From Myxococcus flavus (GTDB taxonomy: Bacteria; Myxococcota; Myxococcia; Myxococcales; Myxococcaceae): 64,000 nt of DNA. Of this stretch, positions 17,930-28,353 are shown in pieces. Under the pieces are notes generated by a model. That model was given only the letters and a program-made list of their open reading frames with translations, did no database searches and had not been told where the DNA came from. Position numbers and translations under genes: made by a program. The stretch spans positions 4,340,001-4,404,000 of the forward strand of contig NZ_CP143624.1 of the NCBI RefSeq assembly GCF_050038885.1. Reading direction: 5' to 3'. Numbering within the stretch: position 1 is the stretch's first letter; each line of letters opens with the position of its first letter.

Positions 17930-18436
17930 CTAGTAGGACGCGAAGGCGGCCTCGAAGTCGAGGTCATCCACCCCATCATCCCGATCCGCGGGTGGTGCGT
18001 CCTCGTCGTCCGAGACCGCGTGCCGGCCGTGCGGGGTCTCCGCGTCCTCGATGAAGGCGGAGTGCGCCATGGGCGTGTCTTCACCCGCCAGGGGGAGGAC
18101 GGACACACCCAGCAGGGCCATGGCCAGTGCCGTCTCCATGGACTCCATCAGCGGCTCCTGGGAGCGGTGCCACCAGCGATGATGGCCTCGCTTCCGTCGA
18201 CGCAGCCGCTCCAGACACGACGGCCCCAGCACCTGGATGCCCGCGCCTCCCAGCGTCGTGAGCGCCAGCCCGCACGCCACCGAGGACGCCCCGTGCGGCC
18301 GTCCCCGGTAGGCGCGGGCCGGCGCGTGAACATCGGCGGCCGAGAGGCCGGGCCCCAGCGGACGGGCCGGCGCGCGAATGCCTCCGCGCAAGCGCCACGG
18401 CGCGGGACGGACTCGACGGGGAGATGGGGTCCACAT
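17930..18436 (-). CDS. Uncharacterised protein with acidic C-terminus
   Basis: 168 aa; ATG at 18436 preceded by GAGGAG about 12 bases away. An arginine/proline-rich N-terminus is followed by a weakly hydrophobic stretch (SSVACGLALTTLGGAGIQVLG), a basic patch (LRRRKRGHHRWWHR), a second hydrophobic run (ALAMALLGVSVLPLAG) and a strongly acidic tail (DDEDAPPADRDDGVDDLDF). The composition looks like a real product rather than an antisense shadow, but no family is recognised. It ends 22 bp before the acyl-CoA dehydrogenase and is probably co-transcribed. Start uncertain. Confidence 0.45.
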   Translation of the reverse strand: MWTPSPRRVRPAPWRLRGGIRAPARPLGPGLSAADVHAPARAYRGRPHGASSVACGLALTTLGGAGIQVLGPSCLERLRRRKRGHHRWWHRSQEPLMESMETALAMALLGVSVLPLAGEDTPMAHSAFIEDAETPHGRHAVSDDEDAPPADRDDGVDDLDFEAAFASY

Positions 18437-18846
18437 GCAGTGTCACACTCCTCACACGGACTATCCCCTTCAGGCGATATCCGCTCGCGGAAGGTGGTGC
18501 GCGTCCCTTGAACCTGCCAGGTGGGAGTTGCTCGCTCCCTGTCCGCAGGGAGGCAGAGCCGGAGTGGAGGGAGGGGCGCGCCTGTCCGGCTGCCCCAAGC
18601 CGGGCACGGGCCTGGGGGCATGAGCCGCTCGAAGGCTTGCAGGGAAGTCTCGGGGCCGTGTCGGGGCAATGACAGACACGTGCCCTCCAGGGCCGGAGTC
18701 CTGACGGGGGCGCGACACTTCCGCTCCCTGCGTCACCCAGGCTGCCGGGCGTGGAGCGGGCGCAGGACGTGACTGTCGGCTGCTGAAAAGCCGTCCGCTC
18801 CCAGGAGGGCGGCTTCGGTGCGGGCTGTTAACGTCGGGTGCCTTCC
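18437..18846. other. Divergent intergenic region upstream of kinase operon
   Basis: 410 bases without a convincing gene; frames here show weak third-position bias. Near the kinase start there is a hairpin AAGCCGTCC / GGGCGGCTT (18788-18815, 9-bp stem with one wobble, 10-base loop). It lies in the probable 5' leader of the kinase gene and may be an attenuator or a relic terminator. No promoter of consensus quality was seen. Confidence 0.45.
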
Positions 18847-21435
<2,589 letters not shown>

Positions 21436-21439
21436 AGAC

Positions 21440-21898
21440 ATGAGTCACGACGCGACTGGCAGCCCGATTGAAATCCTCCTCGTCGAGGACAACCCCGGTG
21501 ACGTGCGGCTGACCATCGAGGCCCTCAAGGAGGGCAAGGTGCGCAACCGCCTGTCGGTGGCGCGCGACGGGGTGGAGGCCCTGGCCTTCCTCCGGCGCGT
21601 AGGCGCGTATTCGAATGCCGCCCGGCCCGACCTCATCCTGCTGGACCTCAACCTGCCCCGGAAGGACGGGCGCGAGGTGCTGGCGGAAATCAAGGTCGAC
21701 CCGTCCCTGCGCCGCATCCCCGTGGTGGTGCTCACCACGTCCAAGGCGGAGGAGGACATCCTGCGCACCTATGACCTGCACGCGAACTGCTACATCGCGA
21801 AGCCGGTGGACCTGGAGCAGTTCATCTCCGTGGTGCGCTCCATCGATGACTTCTGGCTGTCGGTGGTCCGGCTGCCGCCCAGGCCCGAGGCTTCATGA
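21440..21898 (+). CDS. Single-domain response regulator (Rcp1-like)
   Basis: 152 aa. A lone receiver domain: EILLVEDNPGDVRLTIEAL (acidic pair), LILLDLNLPRKDG (phospho-Asp), VVVLTTSKAEED (Thr), CYIAKPVDLEQF (Lys). There is no output domain. The NPGD and TSKAEEDI signatures match the Rcp1 group that pairs with phytochrome-like kinases. It begins 4 bases after the kinase stop and overlaps the next gene by ATGA, so all three genes are co-translated. Likely a phosphate shuttle between the two kinases (inference). Confidence 0.92.
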   Translation: MSHDATGSPIEILLVEDNPGDVRLTIEALKEGKVRNRLSVARDGVEALAFLRRVGAYSNAARPDLILLDLNLPRKDGREVLAEIKVDPSLRRIPVVVLTTSKAEEDILRTYDLHANCYIAKPVDLEQFISVVRSIDDFWLSVVRLPPRPEAS

Positions 21899-23037
21899 GC
21901 GACCGGAGCACGGAGGGCCGGCCGCTGCGCCTGCTGCTGGTGGAGGACAACCCGGGTGACGCGCGGCTGCTCCAGGAGGAGCTGAAGGAGATTGCCACCG
22001 CGCAGTTCGACGTCGTCCACGTGGAGCGGCTGGCGGACGCGGTGCGCGTGCTGGAGGCCTCGGGTGTGGACGCGGTGCTGCTGGACCTGTCGCTGCCGGA
22101 CGGACAGGGCGTGGCCAACATCCCGCGCCTGCTGAATGCCGCGCCGTCGGTGCCGCTGGTGGTGCTCACCGGCACGGACGACGAGCGGCTGGCGGTGCGG
22201 GCCGTCCACGAGGGCGCGCAGGACTACCTGGTGAAGGGGCAGGTGACGGGGCCGCTGCTGGTGCGGGCGCTGCGCTACGCCATCGAGCGCAAGCGGGTGG
22301 AGGAGGGGCTCAAGCGCGAGGAGGCCGCGCGGCAGACGGCGGTGTTCCGCGAGCAGTTCCTGGGCATCCTGGGGCACGACTTGCGCAATCCGCTCCAGGC
22401 CATCTCCGGCAACGCGGCGCTGCTCTTGCGCTACGGCGGGCTGGGGGAGCCGCAGCGCAAGGCCGTCAACCGCATCTCCATCTCCGCGGACCGGATGGCG
22501 CGGATGATCAACGACCTGCTGGACTTCACGCGCACGCGGCTGGGCGGCGGCTACGCGCTGTCACGCGCGCGGATGAACCTGCACGACGTCGTGCGGCAGG
22601 TGGTGGAGGAGCTGGAGGTGGCACACCCCATGCGCCGCTTCGAGCTCACCCTCGCTGGCAATGGCTGGGGGGAGTGGGACGCGGACCGCATCGCGCAGGC
22701 GGCCTCCAACCTGGTGGGCAACGCCGTGCAGTACTCCCCCGAGGACACCTCCGTCAGCGTGGCCGTGCGGGACGACGAAGGCGGCATCCGGCTGGACGTA
22801 CACAACTGGGGGCTGCCCATCCCGGAGGAGCGGCTGGCCCACATCTTCGACCCCTTCGTGCGCGCCCAGGACATGCGCAGCGCGCAGCGCAACGGGCTGG
22901 GGCTGGGGCTCTACATCACCCACGAAATCGTGCGGGCCCATGGCGGTGTGCTGCAGGTGACGTCCACCTCGCACGAGGGCACGCGCTTCTGGCTGCGCCT
23001 GCCGCGCTTCGAGGTGACGGCCACGCCGGCGCGGTAA
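21895..23037 (+). CDS. Hybrid receiver-histidine kinase
   Basis: 380 aa, ATG overlapping the previous stop. The N-terminal receiver (1-~125: LLVEDNPGDARLLQEEL, LLDLSLPDGQG, DYLVKGQVTGP) is joined by a short coiled linker to HisKA (LGHDLRNPLQAISGN, ~160) and HATPase (NLVGNAVQYS, NWGLPIPEERLAHIFDPF, GLGLGLYITHEIV). The N-terminal receiver suggests the kinase is switched by phosphorylation from another kinase, most simply the 18847-21435 product via the small regulator. The G1 box is NWGLPIP rather than DxGxG, a variation also found in active members. A strong hairpin follows the stop. Confidence 0.92.
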   Translation: MSDRSTEGRPLRLLLVEDNPGDARLLQEELKEIATAQFDVVHVERLADAVRVLEASGVDAVLLDLSLPDGQGVANIPRLLNAAPSVPLVVLTGTDDERLAVRAVHEGAQDYLVKGQVTGPLLVRALRYAIERKRVEEGLKREEAARQTAVFREQFLGILGHDLRNPLQAISGNAALLLRYGGLGEPQRKAVNRISISADRMARMINDLLDFTRTRLGGGYALSRARMNLHDVVRQVVEELEVAHPMRRFELTLAGNGWGEWDADRIAQAASNLVGNAVQYSPEDTSVSVAVRDDEGGIRLDVHNWGLPIPEERLAHIFDPFVRAQDMRSAQRNGLGLGLYITHEIVRAHGGVLQVTSTSHEGTRFWLRLPRFEVTATPAR

Positions 23038-23047
23038 CGCGTGGCAG

Positions 23048-23074
23048 GGACGCCCGCCGGGCGTGCGGGCGTCC
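23048..23074 (+). terminator. Hairpin after the two-component operon
   Basis: Perfect 10-bp stem GGACGCCCGC / GCGGGCGTCC with a 7-base loop, 11 bases beyond the stop at 23037. No T-run. Likely operon end. Confidence 0.5.
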
Positions 23075-23197
23075 AGCGAGAGGGCATCCGGGGAGGCGGC
23101 GCCGCGAGCGGTGGGACGACACACCTTTGCGGGGTGAAGCCCCACGTGGCCGCGCGCTGTCCCATGAAGCGCGGCCCCTGCCACGAGGTGTCAGCCC

Positions 23198-23401
23198 ATG
23201 ACCATTGTTGGAGCCACGCTTCTGGGAATCGTCATCTTCTCCGTCCTCCTCCTGGCCGTGATTCTGGGCGGAGCCTTCGGCCACAAGCAGGAGCGCGACC
23301 TGCGTGAGCTGACCGAGCGCCAGCGGGCAGCCGGCCTGACGGGGGACGTCACCATGAATGACCCGCAGGGAGGTCCCACGGACCGCACCGTGCATGCCTA
23401 G
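23198..23401 (+). CDS. Small single-helix membrane protein
   Basis: 67 aa. One N-terminal transmembrane helix (IVGATLLGIVIFSVLLLAVI, residues 3-22), then a charged cytoplasmic-type tail (HKQERDLRELTERQRAAG) and a disordered end. Start ATG has only a weak GAGGTG upstream. Its TAG stop overlaps the TAG of the convergent gene within CTAG at 23398-23401, so the two genes share stop-codon bases. No family recognised. Confidence 0.6.
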   Translation: MTIVGATLLGIVIFSVLLLAVILGGAFGHKQERDLRELTERQRAAGLTGDVTMNDPQGGPTDRTVHA

Positions 23402-24348
23402 CCGGTGATGGCGGTCTCCAGCCGGGCGGTGCGCGGGGGCCCCCCGCGTGCGCCGGCCTCCGAGGGGAAGACGGTGGCGAGCAAGGACTCGAGCTGGGCG
23501 CGTACCGCGGGTGCCAGGCGCGTGTGCCCCAGCCAGGGAAGGTGCTCGGGCTGGAGGGCCGCGAGCACGCGGGCCACGTGCCGGCGGCGGTGCTCCGGAA
23601 CCGTCTCGCGAAAGTATGCGGAGGCGTCCCGCGTGAAGAAGGACAGCGCGCCCGCGGCGTCCAGCAGCGCCATATCCCGCTTCGCGTTGCCCGGGGGCCC
23701 GGCGCTCGTCACCAGCTCACGCACGCGCCGGCAGAGGGTGTCGTCCGCGCCCGCTTCCTCCAGCACCTGCACCGCGCGGTCCGCGCCGCGCACCGGGTGG
23801 ACGCGGTCGAAGGCGCGCAGCGCCTGCGCTGCCCCGGTGGGCTGCTCCGGGGCACGCAGGAGGGCCGCGGCCTGCACCGGCACATCCGCGTCGGGCCGCA
23901 GCCGCAGCGTCCACTGCCAGGCGTCCATCGCGCGGTAGAAGTCCGCGCGCACGTCCGGGTGCCTCAAGTCATGCAGGGAACGATGGCGCGCCAGCAGCCG
24001 GCTGAACAGCGAGGTGGACGAGGCCGGGTTGCGGCGGGCAATCAGGCACTGGTAGCGGGTGAGGATTTCGAGCGCGGCCACCACGAGCGCCTCGCGGCTG
24101 GCGCCCTCCAGGTGGAAGGCCAGCCACTCGGTGCTCATCGCCGCGTCGAGGATGCGGCCATCCCAGGCCATGGGGTCGAAGGAAGGCGCGTTCCATTCGG
24201 AGGCGTCCAGCCGGAGCACCCGGGCGCCCCTTCCGGCCGAGAGCGGGGCCAGCTGCACCGAGGGGAATTCGCGCTGGACCAGGAGCCAGCCATGGCCCGC
24301 GGTGGGGCCCTCGGTACGGAAGTCGGAGAGCAGCAGCTGGCGCAGCAT
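23398..24348 (-). CDS. Uncharacterised protein, C-terminus DUF4202-like
   Basis: 316 aa, no signal peptide or membrane helix. The N-terminal third (to ~105) is of mixed character with WLAFHLEGASREALVVAALEI. The middle is alanine/arginine rich helices. The final ~100 residues (RRVRELVTSAGPPGNAKRDM, then LLDAAGALSFFTRDASAYF, HRRRHVARVLAALQP) resemble the helical end of DUF4202-type proteins, which have a conserved Asp-Ala-x-x-LSFF patch. This similarity is from memory of the pattern and is tentative. Function unknown. Overlaps the convergent small gene by 4 bp. Confidence 0.6.
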   Translation of the reverse strand: MLRQLLLSDFRTEGPTAGHGWLLVQREFPSVQLAPLSAGRGARVLRLDASEWNAPSFDPMAWDGRILDAAMSTEWLAFHLEGASREALVVAALEILTRYQCLIARRNPASSTSLFSRLLARHRSLHDLRHPDVRADFYRAMDAWQWTLRLRPDADVPVQAAALLRAPEQPTGAAQALRAFDRVHPVRGADRAVQVLEEAGADDTLCRRVRELVTSAGPPGNAKRDMALLDAAGALSFFTRDASAYFRETVPEHRRRHVARVLAALQPEHLPWLGHTRLAPAVRAQLESLLATVFPSEAGARGGPPRTARLETAITG

Positions 24349-24533
24349 GGCGGCCTCCCGTCAGGCGGAGGAGTCGCCCGTGCAGGTCGCGCCCAAGCTG
24401 GCGTCAGGGGCCCCGCGTGCCTACTCCCTCCGGGAGTCGCGGCTGCGCGTGAGGTGGTCAACGAAGGCTCCGGAAGCGCGCCTGCTCCTCGTCCCGGGGA
24501 AGCGCGCGCCGCCGGAGTCCTCACCGCCAGGGA

Positions 24534-24770
24534 CTACGGGCGGCCCGGGTCCGCCGGCTGGTTGAAGGCGTAGGCGCTGGCGCCGGGGGCCCGGTCCTCG
24601 TGGAACAGGGGGCACTTGGCGCAGGTGAAGCTATCCCAGTCCTTCTTCACCGCCACGTCGATGCAGCCGCCATAGAAGCGGCAGTGCACGTTGCGGTGCT
24701 CGTCGATGGAGAAGGACTCGGCCCGCAGCGGAAGGCGGAACTCGGTGGGTCGTGGCTGTGGACAGGACAT
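24534..24770 (-). CDS. Small cysteine-motif protein (CxxxxGGC...CxxC)
   Basis: 78 aa. Conserved-looking core HCRFYGGCIDVAVKKDWDSF followed by TCAKCPLF. Four cysteines in a C-x5-C...C-x2-C layout suggest a single zinc site or small metal-binding knuckle. N-terminus PTEFRLPLRAESFSIDE is beta-like. Cytoplasmic. A start ATG at 24770 with AGAGGC nearby is plausible. The gene is isolated: 185 bases on one side and 236 on the other contain nothing I can support. Confidence 0.65.
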   Translation of the reverse strand: MSCPQPRPTEFRLPLRAESFSIDEHRNVHCRFYGGCIDVAVKKDWDSFTCAKCPLFHEDRAPGASAYAFNQPADPGRP

Positions 24771-24964
24771 GATGCCTCTCTTGCCCCCCTCATGGGACGT
24801 GTCATTCCTCTACCTGCCATTGCGCCGCGTCATTCCCGGCGCGCCAGGCACCCCTCGCCGTGTGGAGCACGGCACTCACGGAAGAATCACGGAAGGGGTT
24901 GCACTCTTTAACGAGGAGGGGCCAGGGCGCGCATCCACCCGGGTATGTCCGAGGCGGGGCACCT

Positions 24965-24981
24965 CGCCCGTGAGACGGGCG
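24965..24981 (-). terminator. Hairpin after the roadblock gene
   Basis: Perfect 7-bp stem CGCCCGT-gag-ACGGGCG about 26 bases beyond the minus-strand stop at 25007. Short and without T-run; likely terminator. Confidence 0.35.
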
Positions 24982-25006
24982 GGCGCTCATCCGCCTGGGG
25001 GACGGC

Positions 25007-25873
25007 TCACACCTGGAGCGACTTCTCGACCTCGGACAGCTTGAAGCGCGCCATGGCGAGGTTCGCGCTGGAGCGGTGCAGGGCCACGTACAGGAACAGG
25101 CCGTCCTTGGAGCTCAGGGGGCGGATGAGGTGGTACTGCTCGCCCAGCGTGATGAGGATGTCCTCGATGCGGTCCTTGATGCCCAGGAGCTGCATCGCCT
25201 TCATCTTGGCGCGGACCACCTCGGTGTTGGCCGCGGCCGCCGTCTCGATGTTGAACGCGGGATTGCCGCCGACACTGCCCAGGCACATGCCGCTCTTCGA
25301 GTCCGCCAGACAGGCCGCGAAGGCCCCTTCAATCTTCAGCGTCTCTTCCAGGGACTGCTTCACGTTCGCCATGACGTTGCTTTCTACCAAGGGGTGGGTG
25401 GGAGGCTTCGGGGCTGCGGAAATCAGCTCATCCAGGCCATACGTCAGCTGACTCGAATAGGTGCGTGGCTGGGGAACGAAGAGGGCCTGGGCATCCGTGA
25501 GGGACAGCAAGGCCTCGAGCTGCTCGGACATGTGCCGGCGCAGCAGGTCGCGCATGGTGTCCCGGGGCACCAGCCCCCACGCCACCAGCGTCTCGCAGAA
25601 GTTGCCGCCGTTCTGACGGCACTCCGCCACGACCTGCTCCACGTCCTCGCGGCTCACCACGCCATCCCGGATGAGGACCGACGAGAAGTTGAGCGCCCCC
25701 GGCCCGTTGAGGACCGCCCAGGCCACCTTCCGCGCGACGACGAAGATCCGCCCGGAGACGGTGGTGGACCTTACGACCACCTCCCCGCCGAGTTTGCTCT
25801 CCAGGGCCTCATGGAGCACGGTCCGTACGACCTGGCGAGGAGCTGGAGTCAGCGTTCGGGCAGCGGGTTCCAT
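25007..25873 (-). CDS. DUF4388-like / roadblock-LC7 regulator
   Basis: 288 aa. The N-terminal ~145 residues resemble the DUF4388 (PATAN-like) regulatory domain: a short barrel with GRIFVVARKVAWAVLNGPG, then a helical part typical of myxobacterial regulators (LIRDGVVSREDVEQVV, LRRHMSEQLEALLSL). Residues ~165-285 are a roadblock/LC7 domain (LKIEGAFAACLADSKSGMCL, EYHLIRPLSSKDGLFLYVAL-type end), the fold of MglB, the GTPase activator of MglA in Myxococcus polarity. Roadblock proteins regulate small Ras-like GTPases; no GTPase gene lies alongside. A consensus promoter is found upstream. Confidence 0.8.
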   Translation of the reverse strand: MEPAARTLTPAPRQVVRTVLHEALESKLGGEVVVRSTTVSGRIFVVARKVAWAVLNGPGALNFSSVLIRDGVVSREDVEQVVAECRQNGGNFCETLVAWGLVPRDTMRDLLRRHMSEQLEALLSLTDAQALFVPQPRTYSSQLTYGLDELISAAPKPPTHPLVESNVMANVKQSLEETLKIEGAFAACLADSKSGMCLGSVGGNPAFNIETAAAANTEVVRAKMKAMQLLGIKDRIEDILITLGEQYHLIRPLSSKDGLFLYVALHRSSANLAMARFKLSEVEKSLQV

Positions 25874-26240
25874 GGGGAAGGGTCCAGATTGCTCCAGGGT
25901 GGCAATGCAACGCGGAGGCGATGAATGGGCTGAAAATATACATCTTCACCGCATCATTCGCAACCACACTGTAATAACTCGCGGATTCCGCGAAGGGTGG
26001 GGCTATATAGACTCATTCTGGGGCAATGCAACCTGCGCCGCGGGAATCCGTGGCTGTTGAAAGACCCAGATTCGCAATCACTGGCACGTACAGTGAAGGT
26101 TCCTGGAGAAGGAAGGGATTGCGCCGACCCCACGCGTCGTGCGGGAGGTGCCACGTCGTCCGCCGGGCGCCTGGAAGGAGGCCGGCCGGGAGGATGTCCT
26201 GAGTCTTCACCCTGTGGAGGCTTTCCTCGAAGATGCGGAC
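25874..26240. other. AT-richer divergent regulatory region with a 15-bp palindrome
   Basis: This 367-bp gap between the roadblock gene and the TPR lipoprotein gene is the most AT-rich part of the first half of the window. It holds the roadblock promoter, a perfect palindrome TCGCGGA-t-TCCGCGA (25979-25993) and a TATATA box on the plus strand (26004-26009) with no -35. The palindrome sits between the two outward transcription units, a natural place for a shared operator. An imperfect sigma-54-like sequence (26081-26097) lacks the invariant -12 GC. Confidence 0.45.
25935..25963 (-). promoter_or_regulatory. Sigma-70-type promoter of the roadblock gene
   Basis: On the minus strand: TTGCGA (25958-25963), 17-base spacer, TATATT (25935-25940). 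Predicted start near 25928 gives a ~55-base leader to the ATG at 25873. The surrounding AT-rich island supports a real promoter. Confidence 0.6.
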
Positions 26241-28055
26241 GTGAACGCGTTCGTCCGAGGCCCTCGTCCTGCTCCCGCTTCATCTCGTCCCTGGCTGGGG
26301 GCATTGGCCCTGGCGCTGGCGCTCGTCCTGTCCGGGTGTTCCGCCTTCTCCCGCGCCGTGAAGGAGGGAGACCTGGCCAGCCAGGAGCAGAAGTGGGCGG
26401 AGGCGGAGGCGGCGTACCTGCGCGCGCTGGCCGCGGACCCGGAGGCGTCCGAGGTCAAGGTGAAGCTGGGCAAGGTGCGCCAGGCCTGGAGCGAGGTCGT
26501 CCTGGAGGAGGCGCGGGCCGTGCACGCCACCGGGGACCTGGACGGGGCGATGAAGCGACTGGTGCGCGCGCTCGAGCTCAACGCGGACAACGCGCCGGCG
26601 CGCGAGCTGTTGGGCCAGACGCTGGATGCACGCGTGGCGGCGGGCAACGCCGCGCTCAAGGCGGAGCGGCTGCAGGACGCGCGCGCCGAGTTCGACGCGG
26701 TGCTGTCGGTGGCGCCGGACCACGCGGCCGCCAAGCGGGGCGTGGACGGCGTGCAGGTGGCCTGGGCGCGGCGCTGGTTCAGCACGGGCGAGGGGCTGGA
26801 GAAGTCGGGCAAGCTGGGCAACGCGCTGGTGGCCTACGTCCGCGCGGACCAGGAGCGCGTGGGCGCCACGGCGGCGCGTGAGCGGGCCGAGGCCGTGCGC
26901 CAGAAGCTGCGGGACGAGGTGGCCTTCCTCGTGGTGGCCACGCCCGTGGAGGACCGGGCCGGAGCGCCGGACGTGGCGCAGCGGCTGGCGGCGGGGCGGC
27001 TGGCGGCGATGCTGCCCACGAAGCTGCCCCTGCGCGTGGTGACGGAGGCCCCGGAGGGCCGCGAGGGCGTGCGGCTGGACCTGTCGCTGGAGCGGGTGCT
27101 GCCGCTGCAGGTGGTGGAGGAGTCGCAGCGCACGCAGCGCTACCTGGCCGGAAACCGCTCCGTGCCCAACCCGCGCCGCGCGGGCTTCGAGGGCAAGCTG
27201 CTGCAGGCCGAGCGGACGCTGGAGGACGTCGAGCGCAAGCAGGCCACGGCGCTGCGCGAGTACCTGCGCATGCAGGCGGAGCTGAGCATGGTGCGGGTGG
27301 CCGCCGAGCGCTGCCGCGAGCGCGAGCGCCGCGAGTGCCGCGAGGCCCTGCAGGAGTGTGGCGAGGCCGCGCGCGAAGTCAGCGGACCGGGCCAGTTCCC
27401 CAGCGAGTGCAACCCGAAGCGGTGCGACTCCAAGGCGTGCGTCGCCGAGGAGGTCCTGCTGGTGGCCAAGGCCGCCGCGTCCCTGGAGAAGGAGAAGGCC
27501 CTGGAGGCCGCGCTGGACAAGGCCGAGGCCCAGCGGACCCAGGTGCAGCGCCACCGCGACACGACGTTCCGTGAGCCCATCACCGTGGAGGAGCCCATGT
27601 ATTCGGACTTCGTGTTCGACGTGCAGCTCCACCGGCTCACCGTGACGGCCACCGTCACCGCGGTGATGCGGGACCTGCTCAAGGAGCAGCAGGTGCCTGC
27701 CCCCAACACGCAGGACTACGCGGTGATGCACGAGGACATGGCCCACAAGGGCTATGACCGGTACGGCGTGCTCGCCGACCCCGTGCAGCTGCGCAACGAG
27801 CTGGAGCTGCGCGTGGAGGCGGGGGACAAGGCGACGGCGGACCTCGCCCGCATGGTGAAGGAGCGCTTCGACGCCTACCGCGCCCGGCGCGTGGAGGATG
27901 CCCGCCGCGGCATGGTCCGCCCCGGCGCCGAGGACGTGGTGGAGACCGCCGTGCGCGCCCTCCTGCTCACCGCGGACGCGCCGCCACAGGACATCCTCCA
28001 GCCGCTGGGCCGCGCCCGGGGCCTCAACCGCCCGGAGGCACTGGTCGGGCTGTGA
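26241..28055 (+). CDS. TPR-containing lipoprotein
   Basis: About 604 aa from a GTG at 26241, picked because it opens a signal peptide with lipobox LVLSGC (Cys about 32); the open frame extends to 26139 and no ribosome site is decisive. Residues ~40-210 are tetratricopeptide-like helices (EQKWAEAEAAYLRALAADP, LERALELN-type units, LQDARAEFDAVLSVAPDHAA). A central coiled, cysteine-bearing part follows (CRERERRECREALQECG). The C-terminal half includes EPMYSDFVFDVQLHRLTVTA and helical end segments. Probably an envelope scaffold or assembly protein. It stands alone, followed by a hairpin. Confidence 0.75.
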   Translation: MNAFVRGPRPAPASSRPWLGALALALALVLSGCSAFSRAVKEGDLASQEQKWAEAEAAYLRALAADPEASEVKVKLGKVRQAWSEVVLEEARAVHATGDLDGAMKRLVRALELNADNAPARELLGQTLDARVAAGNAALKAERLQDARAEFDAVLSVAPDHAAAKRGVDGVQVAWARRWFSTGEGLEKSGKLGNALVAYVRADQERVGATAARERAEAVRQKLRDEVAFLVVATPVEDRAGAPDVAQRLAAGRLAAMLPTKLPLRVVTEAPEGREGVRLDLSLERVLPLQVVEESQRTQRYLAGNRSVPNPRRAGFEGKLLQAERTLEDVERKQATALREYLRMQAELSMVRVAAERCRERERRECREALQECGEAAREVSGPGQFPSECNPKRCDSKACVAEEVLLVAKAAASLEKEKALEAALDKAEAQRTQVQRHRDTTFREPITVEEPMYSDFVFDVQLHRLTVTATVTAVMRDLLKEQQVPAPNTQDYAVMHEDMAHKGYDRYGVLADPVQLRNELELRVEAGDKATADLARMVKERFDAYRARRVEDARRGMVRPGAEDVVETAVRALLLTADAPPQDILQPLGRARGLNRPEALVGL

Positions 28056-28094
28056 CGACTTCCGTTCCCGCTGTCTCTTTTTAGAGCGAGTGGA

Positions 28095-28113
28095 CCGTGG
28101 CGTCTTGCCACGG
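28095..28113 (+). terminator. Hairpin after the TPR lipoprotein gene
   Basis: Perfect 7-bp stem CCGTGGC-gtctt-GCCACGG, 40 bases past the stop at 28055, extended by GGA/TCC beyond small mismatches. No T-run immediately after. Confidence 0.4.
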
Positions 28114-28166
28114 GTGTCCATTTCCAGGACAGGGTGGCTGATTTCAGGTCAATGGGGAGTCTAAGG

Positions 28167-28218
28167 GTAAATACTTAGAACCTCTGGGTTTTGTATCAAG
28201 AGTGTCAAAGGTATTTAC
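28167..28218. repeat. AT-rich inverted repeat upstream of sigma-54-type promoter
   Basis: GTAAATAC (28167-28174) and GTATTTAC (28211-28218) form a perfect 8-bp inverted repeat separated by 36 bases. It lies 115-166 bases before the predicted start of the metalloprotease transcript, the usual location of enhancer-binding-protein sites. Candidate upstream activating sequence. Confidence 0.4.
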
Positions 28219-28304
28219 AGAAACGCGGCGAGGCTTGGAGTCCCGGCGCACCGCGTAGAAACAGCAGTCAGCAGAAAACCTGAATGACGGCAATGACTTG
28301 GATT

Positions 28305-28321
28305 CTGGCACGGCGGGTGCT
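28305..28321 (+). promoter_or_regulatory. Sigma-54 (RpoN) type promoter of metalloprotease gene
   Basis: CTGGCACG (-24, 28305-28312), CGGG-containing spacer, GTGCT (-12, GC at 28319-28320). It matches the consensus YTGGCACGrNNNTTGCW at every defined position except one T, with the GG and GC exactly 10 bases apart. The start is expected near 28333, 21 bases before the ATG at 28354. RpoN is essential in Myxococcus and drives many developmental genes through NtrC-like activators. Confidence 0.6.
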
Positions 28322-28353
28322 TCGTCGGTTGCGAACCACCCATCCACGCAAGG

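Noticed and set aside
26081..26097. Second sigma-54-like sequence upstream of the TPR lipoprotein
   Set aside because: The -24 block CTGGCACG is perfect, but the -12 element has GA where GC is invariant.
26280..28121. A 613-codon open frame antisense to the TPR lipoprotein
   Set aside because: No domain, low-complexity His/Arg/Leu composition, and third-position G/C bias fits the plus-strand gene.
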